DNA of 12,979 bases, taken from SG8-39 sp041558415. Lineage in GTDB: Bacteria > Pseudomonadota > Gammaproteobacteria > Burkholderiales > SG8-39. The position numbers and the translations under genes are program-made. Where the stretch lies: positions 1-12,979 of the forward strand of contig JBFFEY010000077.1 of NCBI GenBank assembly GCA_041558415.1. The letters are read 5' to 3'. The notes under the pieces were generated by a model, which worked only from the letters and a program-made list of their open reading frames with translations, was not told where the DNA came from and made no database searches. Shown piece after piece: positions 1-12,979 of the stretch (positions are counted from its first letter, which is position 1; every line of letters starts with the position of its first letter).

Positions 1-29
1 GGGTCTGACCCCGTACGGGGTCAGACCCC
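1..29. repeat. Palindromic dispersed-type repeat (GGGGTCAGACCCC core)
   Basis: Bases 1-12 and 17-28 are perfect reverse complements around a self-complementary GTAC, so 1-28 is a perfect 28-bp palindrome. The right arm with base 29 reads GGGGTCAGACCCC. The same core restarts at the other edge of the window (12970-12979). From memory, this core is a very common short dispersed repeat in proteobacterial genomes, often near REP-associated (Y1) transposases; no such gene is present here. A smaller inverted repeat, CCGTT-TGC-AACGG, follows at 28-40. The palindrome sits directly ahead of the rplK leader. Confidence 0.8.
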
Positions 30-41
30 GTTTGCAACGGA

Positions 42-74
42 CGGGGAGGGTGCCTCTGCACCCGCTGGGACCCG
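42..74 (+). promoter_or_regulatory. Candidate L1-binding leader hairpin upstream of rplK
   Basis: An inner stem GGGTGC (48-53)/GCACCC (58-63) with a CTCT loop sits on an outer stem CGGG (42-45)/CCCG (71-74). The two are separated by a strongly asymmetric internal loop, GA on the 5' side and GCTGGGA on the 3' side. Two short helices around an asymmetric loop is the known architecture of the mRNA site by which L1 represses the L11-L1 operon, and the position just ahead of rplK is right. The structure ends three bases before the rplK SD (AGGAGA, 77-82), so bound L1 could block ribosome access. The fold is hand-drawn and the identification is inference. Confidence 0.5.
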
Positions 75-87
75 GCAGGAGAGATAG

Positions 88-519
88 ATGGCAAAGAAAA
101 TCGTCGGTTACATCAAGCTGCAGGTGCCGGCGGGCAAGGCGAATCCCTCGCCACCCGTGGGGCCGGCGCTCGGCCAGCGCGGCCTCAACATCATGGAGTT
201 CTGCAAGGCGTTCAACGCGCAGACCCAGAAGGTCGAGCCCGGGCTGCCGCTGCCGGTCGTCATCACGGCCTTTGCGGACAAGAGCTTCAGTTTCATCATC
301 AAGACGCCGCCGACCACGGTGCTGATCAAGAAGGCCGCCGGCATCGAGTCCGGCAGCCCGCGCCCGCACACCGACAAGGTGGGCAAGATCACGCGCGCGC
401 AGGCCGAGGAGATCGCGCGCACCAAGATGCCGGACCTCACCGCGGCCGACCTCGAAGCGGCGGTGCGCTCGGTGGCCGGCAGCGCCCGCTCGATGGGCAT
501 CGTAGTGGAGGGCCTGTAA
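88..519 (+). CDS. rplK: 50S ribosomal protein L11
   Basis: L11 binds the GTPase-associated centre of 23S rRNA at the base of the L7/L12 stalk, takes part in factor-dependent GTP hydrolysis and RelA activation, and is the thiostrepton-site protein. The product is 143 residues, normal for the family. The N-terminal domain shows the proline-rich PSPPVGPALGQRG segment (residues 20-32) followed by NIMEFCKAFNAQT. The C-terminal RNA-binding domain carries KKAAGIESGSPRPHTDKVGKI and ends SMGIVVEGL. The ATG at 88 has an AGGAGA SD at 77-82. It is the first gene of the visible operon; its TAA stop directly touches the rplA ATG. In most relatives nusG lies just upstream, but here the window begins 87 bases before the gene. 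Identification is secure. Confidence 0.99.
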   Translation: MAKKIVGYIKLQVPAGKANPSPPVGPALGQRGLNIMEFCKAFNAQTQKVEPGLPLPVVITAFADKSFSFIIKTPPTTVLIKKAAGIESGSPRPHTDKVGKITRAQAEEIARTKMPDLTAADLEAAVRSVAGSARSMGIVVEGL

Positions 520-1227
520 ATGACGACGCTTTCCAAGCGCCGCAAGGCGCTCATCGGCAAGGTTGATCCGGCCAAGGCCTACGACGCGGCCGAGGCGCTC
601 GCGCTGGTCAAGTCGGCGGCCACCGCCAAGTTCGACGAGTCGATCGATGCTGCGGTGAACCTGGGCATCGATGCGAAGAAGTCCGACCAGGCGGTGCGTG
701 GCTCGGTGGTGCTGCCCGCGGGCACCGGCAAGAAGGTGCGCGTCGCGGTGTTCGCGCAGGGCGACAAGGCGCAGGCGGCCAAGGATGCCGGCGCGGATAT
801 CGTCGGCATGGAGGATCTCGCGGAGCGCGTGAAGGCCGGCAACATCGATTTCGATGTGGTCATTGCCGCGCCCGAAGCCATGCGTGTCGTGGGTCAGCTC
901 GGCCAGATTCTCGGTCCGCGCGGCCTGATGCCGAACCCCAAGGTGGGAACGGTGTCGCCGGATGTCGCGGGGGCGGTGAAAAACGCCAAGGCTGGCCAGG
1001 TGCAGTTCCGCGCCGATAAAGCGGGCATCGTGCAATGCACGATCGGCCGCGCCTCGTTTAGCCCGGACCAGCTGCGCGAGAACCTCGCCGCGCTGGTCGA
1101 AGCGCTCAACCGGGCAAAGCCCGCCGGCGCGAAGGGCGTGTATCTGCGCAAGCTGTCGGTGTCGAGCACGATGGGGCTCGGCGTAAAGGTGGATCCCACG
1201 TCGCTGTCGGCTCAGACAACGGCGTGA
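520..1227 (+). CDS. rplA: 50S ribosomal protein L1
   Basis: L1 forms the mobile L1 stalk next to the ribosomal E site. It is also the translational repressor of the L11-L1 mRNA. The product is 235 residues, the usual bacterial length. Visible landmarks are the KFDESIDAAVNLGID strand (F38 in the conserved RNA-contact position), the GPRGLMPNPKVGTV segment of domain II, and the C-terminal SSTMGLGVKVD RNA-binding motif with T217, M218 and G219. The start ATG follows the rplK TAA with zero spacing, and the SD (GGAGGG, 507-512) lies inside rplK. The two genes should therefore be translationally coupled, so one L1-bound site ahead of rplK could silence both. A 318-bp structured gap follows. Confidence 0.99.
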   Translation: MTTLSKRRKALIGKVDPAKAYDAAEALALVKSAATAKFDESIDAAVNLGIDAKKSDQAVRGSVVLPAGTGKKVRVAVFAQGDKAQAAKDAGADIVGMEDLAERVKAGNIDFDVVIAAPEAMRVVGQLGQILGPRGLMPNPKVGTVSPDVAGAVKNAKAGQVQFRADKAGIVQCTIGRASFSPDQLRENLAALVEALNRAKPAGAKGVYLRKLSVSSTMGLGVKVDPTSLSAQTTA

Positions 1228-1545
1228 GGCAGGTGGAACTTTGGGCCGCCGCAAGGAATGCGCGGGGCGCGAGCTGTTTTTCGCGCACCGCTCAGTCTGC
1301 GTGGCTGCCGTCAAAGACCGTAGGGGTGGACGCGGTGGCAGCGATGCCGCATCCGCTTAATCGGCCGGCTGCATTGGCCGCCCTACGCAGATGGCGTACC
1401 CGAAGGGGGTGCGCGGCCGGATGGTGTCGGCGCGCAATCCCGTGCAGGTTCCGTGAGGTTCCTGACGCAAGGTCGCCGCAGGGGCGGGTACGAAAGCACC
1501 CGCGTGTGTCCAACACCCAGGGCGGAATGCCCATGGAGGTAGGCC
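1228..1545 (+). promoter_or_regulatory. Structured L10-type leader between rplA and rplJ
   Basis: This 318-bp gap holds no convincing gene. In the homologous place, bacteria carry the L10 leader, an RNA bound by L10-(L7/L12) to repress rplJ and rplL. Inverted repeats visible by eye are GCGCGA/TCGCGC (1267-1272/1281-1286), GCTGCC/GGCAGC (1304-1309/1337-1342), CGGCC/GGCCG (1362-1366/1376-1380), GCGTACCC/GGGTGCGC (1394-1401/1407-1414, 8 bp with one G-T), GCGGGT/ACCCGC (1484-1489/1498-1503) and GGGC/GCCC (1520-1523/1529-1532). GGCC-type segments near 1362, 1376 and 1414 could pair in alternative ways. A near-tandem repeat GTGCAGGTTCC/GTGAGGTTCC spans 1442-1462. I found no convincing -35/-10 pair, and the exact L10-binding element is not assigned. 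Confidence 0.6.
1535..1540 (+). promoter_or_regulatory. Strong SD for the TTG start of rplJ
   Basis: GGAGGT lies five bases before the TTG at 1546. A TAG in the rplJ frame at 1540-1542 overlaps the SD and rules out any start further upstream. There is no in-frame ATG for more than 100 codons downstream. Together these settle the unusual TTG as the initiation codon. Confidence 0.85.
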
Positions 1546-2076
1546 TTGAGTCTTAATTTGGAGCAGAAGCAGGCGATCGTCTCCGAGATCGCGGCGCAGC
1601 TCGCGAACGCCCAGGCGGTGCTCGTCGCGGAATACCGCGGCGTCAACGTCGAGGCGGTCACCGGCCTGCGTGCCAAGGCGCGTCAATCGGGGCTCGCGCT
1701 GCGCGTGCTGAAGAATTCGCTCGCGCGGCGCGCCATAGTGGGAACGCCGTTCGAGAAGCTGTCCGACCAGCTGGTCGGCCCGCTGATCTACGGCATCGCC
1801 GCAGACCCGGTTGCCGGCGCGAAGGTGCTTGCCGAGTTTGCCAAGGAGAACGAAGCGTTCGTCATCAAGGCGGGCGCAATGCCGAACAGCCTGATGTCCG
1901 AAGCGGACGTCAAGGCGCTGGCGTTGCTGCCGAGCCGCGAGGAACTGCTGGCGAAGCTCCTCGGCACGATGCAGGCGCCGATGGCGAAGCTGGTGCGCAC
2001 GCTGAACGAGGTGCCGGCCGGATTCGCGCGCACGCTGGCGGCTTTGCGCGATCAGAAGGAGCGTGCAGCTGCCTGA
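1546..2076 (+). CDS. rplJ: 50S ribosomal protein L10
   Basis: L10 anchors the L7/L12 dimers to 23S rRNA at the stalk base, and the L10-L7/L12 complex represses its own mRNA. The product is 176 residues, within the normal range. It begins MSLNLEQKQAIVSEIAAQ, as betaproteobacterial L10 proteins do. The globular domain contains VLVAEYRGVNVEAVTGLRAKAR and LKNSLARRAI. The C-terminal helix, including EELLAKLLGTMQAPMAKLVR, is the expected docking site for L7/L12 N-terminal domains. Start choice is TTG at 1546, supported by the GGAGGT SD and by an in-frame stop just upstream. rplL follows after 71 bases. Regulation is probably through the preceding leader. Confidence 0.98.
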   Translation: MSLNLEQKQAIVSEIAAQLANAQAVLVAEYRGVNVEAVTGLRAKARQSGLALRVLKNSLARRAIVGTPFEKLSDQLVGPLIYGIAADPVAGAKVLAEFAKENEAFVIKAGAMPNSLMSEADVKALALLPSREELLAKLLGTMQAPMAKLVRTLNEVPAGFARTLAALRDQKERAAA

Positions 2077-2147
2077 GCGCGCGCGCACGTGCGGCCGATC
2101 GAACCCGATTGAACCCAGGAACCACACTGAACACATTGGAGTGAATC

Positions 2148-2525
2148 ATGGAACGAGCACAGATTCTTGAAGCAATTTCGAACATGAGCGTCCTCGAGCT
2201 GTCCCAGCTGATCAAGGACATGGAAGACAAGTTCGGCGTGTCGGCAGCCGCGGCGGTGGCCGTGGCCGCGCCGGCGGGCGGGGCGGCGGGCGGGGCTGCG
2301 CCGGCCGAGGAGAAGACCGATTTCACCGTGGTGCTGACCGCGGCGGGCGACAACAAGGTGAACGTGATCAAGGCGGTGCGCGAGGTGACGAGCCTTGGCC
2401 TGAAGGAAGCCAAGGACCTGGTCGACGGCGCGCCGAAGCCGGTGAAGGAGGGCATTCCCAAGGCCGACGCCGAAGCCGTCGCCAAGAAGCTCACCGACGC
2501 GGGCGGCAAGGTCGAGATCAAGTAG
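2148..2525 (+). CDS. rplL: 50S ribosomal protein L7/L12
   Basis: L7/L12 is the multi-copy flexible stalk protein that recruits translation GTPases (EF-Tu, EF-G, IF2). The product is 125 residues with the standard three parts: an N-terminal dimerisation and L10-binding domain (about 1-32, ending MEDKFGVS), an Ala/Gly/Pro-rich hinge (about 33-54, with GGAAGGAAP), and a compact C-terminal domain starting near EKTDFTVVL. That domain carries the factor-binding surface around KVNVIKAVREVTSLGLKEAKDLVDGAP. ATG at 2148 has a GGAG SD at 2138-2141. The hinge is richer in alanine and glycine than in E. coli, which fits the high GC. It is separated from rpoB by a hairpin-rich 185-bp gap. Identification is secure. 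Confidence 0.99.
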   Translation: MERAQILEAISNMSVLELSQLIKDMEDKFGVSAAAAVAVAAPAGGAAGGAAPAEEKTDFTVVLTAAGDNKVNVIKAVREVTSLGLKEAKDLVDGAPKPVKEGIPKADAEAVAKKLTDAGGKVEIK

Positions 2526-2579
2526 CGCCCAGGGATCTCGAACGATCGACCGCAGTTTGAACGCGCAGATGATGACCAC

Positions 2580-2688
2580 GGCCGGGCGGTGCGCTGTGCG
2601 CCGCCCTGGCCGAGGCCAGCGCCAAGGCGCCGCGCCGTCAATGCGCGACGTCTTGGCCTTGACCTTGGCGCCGCCGCCGGTGCGGCGG
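2580..2688 (+). promoter_or_regulatory. Hairpin cluster in the rplL-rpoB gap (possible attenuator/processing site)
   Basis: The 2526-2710 gap contains three strong inverted repeats. GGCCGGGCGGTGC (2580-2592) pairs with GCGCCGCCCTGGCC (2598-2611) as a 13-bp stem with a single bulged T. GCGCCAAGG (2619-2627) pairs with CCTTGGCGC (2663-2671). CCGCCG (2671-2676) pairs with CGGCGG (2683-2688) and shares base 2671 with the previous stem. None is followed by a T-run, so a simple intrinsic terminator is not supported. In E. coli the equivalent gap holds a partial attenuator and an RNase III cleavage site that lower RNA polymerase output relative to L7/L12. A similar role here is inferred from position and structure. 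Confidence 0.5.
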
Positions 2689-2710
2689 TGCCTTTCGACC
2701 GGGAGCACAC

Positions 2711-6997
<4,287 letters not shown>

Positions 6998-7018
6998 CAT
7001 AGGGCGGAGTAGACAACG

Positions 7019-11221
<4,203 letters not shown>

Positions 11222-11246
11222 ACGTCACCGGCAGCGGTTGTCCTCG

Positions 11247-11277
11247 AAGGGGCGCCTGCGGGCGCCCCTTCTTTTTT
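11247..11277 (+). terminator. Intrinsic terminator of the rplK-rpoC operon
   Basis: AAGGGGCGCC (11247-11256) and GGCGCCCCTT (11261-11270) form a perfect 10-bp stem around a TGCG loop, followed by CTTTTTT (11271-11277). It begins 25 bases after the rpoC stop. There is no matching A-run on the left side, so it should work only for + strand transcripts. It separates the operon from the downstream pair of genes. Confidence 0.95.
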
Positions 11278-11304
11278 GCCGCTCGCGGCTGCCTGCACCC
11301 GCTG

Positions 11305-11313
11305 TGCTAACGT
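11305..11313 (+). promoter_or_regulatory. Candidate extended -10 promoter for a leaderless transcript
   Basis: TGC followed by TAACGT (11308-11313) fits an extended -10 element, keeping the TG and the T1, A2 and T6 positions of TATAAT. The usual spacing of seven bases puts transcription start at 11320, exactly the A of the next gene's ATG. No -35 is evident at the right distance, and no SD lies before that ATG. The element is short and could be chance. Confidence 0.35.
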
Positions 11314-11319
11314 TTCGCC

Positions 11320-12408
11320 ATGGCTTCGCAGCGTTCCGTCACCGCACTCCCGCCCGTGCCCGCGGTGCTGGTGGAGACCGTACGGCGCAACTGCCTGATT
11401 GCGGACGCGCGCCATGCGCGCGACATGGCGATGTGCAGCTACCTGCTGGCGATGCGCGAGCACTATCGGCTCGAGGTCGGACTGCCTCTCGGCCGCGAGG
11501 TGCCGCGAAAGCGCCTCGGTGAGTGGCTCGAGGCGCGCGAACGACAGTGGGATGCGCTGGAGGATGCGGACTACGCGCCGCTGCCGCTGGAGGGCGGCAG
11601 CATCGATCCCTTTGATTGCGACGCGGCGAATGCCGAGCTCGGCGATCAGGGCCTGTTCTACAGCGCGGGCCTCGGGCGCGGGGCGCGTCCGCACTTCTGC
11701 CTCGCCGTGCTGAAGCAGCGACTCGAGGCGCCCGGCCACCGGGTGCTCGTTGCCGGCGCGGAATATGCTGCGGACCTCGTCGGCCCGCCGGCCGCGCTGC
11801 GCGGCGAAACGATCTATCTGCGCGAGCGTGCGCTGCGGCGCTGGTTATGGACGCGGATCGAGGAATGGCGCTGGCGCAGGAGCAATCGGGCGCTGGGACG
11901 CGCGCTGACAGCCTACGGGGTGAGCGGCGACGAGGGCGACAGCGACGCCGCGCTCGACGCCATGACGCAGGCCGAAGGCGAGGCGATGCTGCTGCACGAA
12001 CAGGGGGAGCTGCGCGCCGCGGCGCTGCTCGGCCCGGTTTGGGAGGAAATGCTGGCAGCGCTCGACGAGCCGCGCAGCGAACTCGTGGTGCGCGCGGTGC
12101 GCGACCACCTGGCGGACTGCCTGGTGACGCTGCCGGAACTCATTGCGCGCGAGGCGCATGCCTCGCTGCATTTCCACGCCGGCAATCTGCACGGCATGCG
12201 ACGCGAGCTGTTCCCTGGCTGGCTGCAGGCCTACGAGACCTGGGTCGAGACCGGTTCGCTTGCGTCGATGGCCGCGGCGGCGGAGGCTGGCCGCGGGCAC
12301 TGGCTGGCGCAGGCGCGGCGGCTGCTCGCACTGCACGCCGCGCAGGGCGAGGGCGGTGCCGCTGCCGCCATCGCGGCGCTCGCGCTGGACGCAACGCTGA
12401 AGCTCTAG
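11320..12408 (+). CDS. Uncharacterised conserved protein, Sfum_1244-like
   Basis: The product is 362 residues with no known function that I can assign. It resembles, from memory, the protein family named Sfum_1244, found in Betaproteobacteria and sulfate-reducing bacteria. Matching landmarks are VRRNCLIADARHARDMAMCSYLL... near residues 21-45, DPFDCDAANAELGDQGLFYSAG (96-117), a LLHEQGE segment (224-230) and FHAGNLHGMRRELFP (285-299). It has no signal peptide or membrane segment, so it should be cytoplasmic. The C-terminal third is alanine- and leucine-rich and mostly helical in character. The ATG at 11320 is the first start after an in-frame TAA at 11308-11310. No SD is seen, which suggests leaderless translation. 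Its stop lies one base before the next ATG, so it is probably co-transcribed with the acetyltransferase gene. The coding assignment is firm, the family name tentative. Confidence 0.85.
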   Translation: MASQRSVTALPPVPAVLVETVRRNCLIADARHARDMAMCSYLLAMREHYRLEVGLPLGREVPRKRLGEWLEARERQWDALEDADYAPLPLEGGSIDPFDCDAANAELGDQGLFYSAGLGRGARPHFCLAVLKQRLEAPGHRVLVAGAEYAADLVGPPAALRGETIYLRERALRRWLWTRIEEWRWRRSNRALGRALTAYGVSGDEGDSDAALDAMTQAEGEAMLLHEQGELRAAALLGPVWEEMLAALDEPRSELVVRAVRDHLADCLVTLPELIAREAHASLHFHAGNLHGMRRELFPGWLQAYETWVETGSLASMAAAAEAGRGHWLAQARRLLALHAAQGEGGAAAAIAALALDATLKL

Positions 12409-12409
12409 C

Positions 12410-12979
12410 ATGGAACAGCCGACGACCTCTCATGCGCCGCAAGCTGTCGCCGTCCGTGCGGCGCGCGCCGCCGATCTCGCCGCCGTGCAGGCGATTTACG
12501 CGCATCATGTGCTGCGCGGACTGGCCTCGTTCGAGGAACAGGCGCCCGATCTGAACGAAATGCGCCGGCGTTTCGACGACCTTGCAGCGCGCGGCCTGCC
12601 CTATCTGGTCGGCTGCATCGGCGACGTGATCGCCGGCTACGGCTACTGTGCGCCGTATCGGGCGCGCTCGGCTTACCGCTACGTGCTTGAGGATTCGGTC
12701 TACGTCGACCCGGCCTACCAGCGGCGCGGCGTCGGCCGCGCGCTGCTGGCCGCCCTGATCGAGCGCTGCACCGCGCTCGGCTACCGCCAGCTGATCGCCG
12801 TGATCGGCGACAGCGCGCATGCGCCGTCGATCGGCGTGCATGTCGATGCGGGTTTCCTGCGGGTCGGCACCCTGCGCTCGGTCGGCTTCAAGCTCGGTCG
12901 CTGGGTGGACACCGTGATCATGCAGCGGCCGCTGGGGACCGGAGACGGTACGAAGCCGGGCTTGAAACCGGGGTCAGAC
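12410..12979 (+). CDS. GNAT N-acetyltransferase, phosphinothricin/MnaT-like (3' end not reached)
   Basis: This GNAT-fold enzyme probably moves an acetyl group from acetyl-CoA to the amino group of an amino-acid-like substrate. The closest family is phosphinothricin/methionine-derivative acetyltransferases (Pat, MnaT/YncA); the natural substrate cannot be read from sequence. Visible are VRAARAADLAAVQAIYAHHV (15-34), SFEEQAPDL (40-48), YRYVLEDSVYV with E94 in the catalytic-base position, the acetyl-CoA loop QRRGVG (104-109), and VIGDSAHAPSIGVHVDAGF (131-149) with the conserved H144. SVGFKLGRWVDTVIMQRPLG (157-176) normally ends the family. Here 14 more codons run to the window edge without a stop, and the last ones read through the GGGGTCAGAC repeat. 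The start is one base after the previous stop, without a clear SD, which suggests coupling. Codon use matches its neighbours. Confidence 0.93.
   Translation, partial: MEQPTTSHAPQAVAVRAARAADLAAVQAIYAHHVLRGLASFEEQAPDLNEMRRRFDDLAARGLPYLVGCIGDVIAGYGYCAPYRARSAYRYVLEDSVYVDPAYQRRGVGRALLAALIERCTALGYRQLIAVIGDSAHAPSIGVHVDAGFLRVGTLRSVGFKLGRWVDTVIMQRPLGTGDGTKPGLKPGSD
12970..12979. repeat. Partial copy of the GGGGTCAGACCCC repeat at the right edge
   Basis: The last ten bases, GGGGTCAGAC, are identical to bases 17-26 of the palindrome at the left edge, and both are preceded by a similar AC(C) context. Only part of the unit is in the window, so the call depends on the match with the left end. Confidence 0.6.

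Noticed and set aside
1527..1556. Short upstream frame MPMEVGLES overlapping the rplJ start
   Set aside because: Its ATG codons lie within or next to the rplJ SD and none has its own SD. Coupled translation cannot be excluded, but the sequence gives no support for a leader peptide.
1357..2136. Minus-strand frame across the rplA-rplJ gap and rplJ
   Set aside because: It is mostly antisense to rplJ, has no recognisable protein features, and covers a region better explained as an RNA leader.
12140..12841. Minus-strand frame across the junction of the last two genes
   Set aside because: It overlaps two well-supported + strand genes and has no recognisable motif.

Overview
The window is a high-GC proteobacterial chromosome segment carrying the rplKAJL-rpoBC operon (ribosomal proteins L11, L1, L10 and L7/L12, then the beta and beta' subunits of RNA polymerase). 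All six genes are on the + strand. The L11, L10, RpoB and RpoC sequences look most like Betaproteobacteria (Burkholderiales, Rhodocyclales or Nitrosomonadales type). That placement rests on recalled family sequences, not on a tree.

Layout: 1-87 is a short leader. It starts with a 28-bp perfect palindrome built on GGGGTCAGACCCC, followed by a two-helix hairpin that could be the L1 autoregulatory site. rplK (88-519) and rplA (520-1227) abut with no gap. A 318-bp gap (1228-1545) holds a structured L10-type leader and ends in a strong Shine-Dalgarno (SD) and a TTG start for rplJ (1546-2076). rplL (2148-2525) follows. A 185-bp GC-rich gap with long hairpins, probably an attenuation or processing region, leads to rpoB (2711-6997) and rpoC (7019-11221). 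A canonical intrinsic terminator (11247-11277) closes the operon.

After the terminator come two unrelated + strand genes: an uncharacterised 362-aa protein resembling what I recall as the Sfum_1244 family (11320-12408), possibly expressed from a leaderless transcript, and a phosphinothricin-acetyltransferase-like GNAT enzyme (12410-12979, no stop before the edge). The last 10 bases are the start of the same GGGGTCAGAC repeat found at the left edge, so the piece probably ends where an assembler met a dispersed repeat.

The operon makes the ribosomal L11/L1 stalk base region, the L10-(L7/L12) stalk and the RNA polymerase core together. Its RNA leaders suggest the usual feedback by L1 and by L10-L7/L12. 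I see no phage, CRISPR, toxin-antitoxin or other new defence-like system. The most unusual protein feature is an insertion of about 71 residues in RpoB, upstream of the rifampicin region. The other points worth checking are the repeat boundaries, the RNA leaders and the downstream gene pair.
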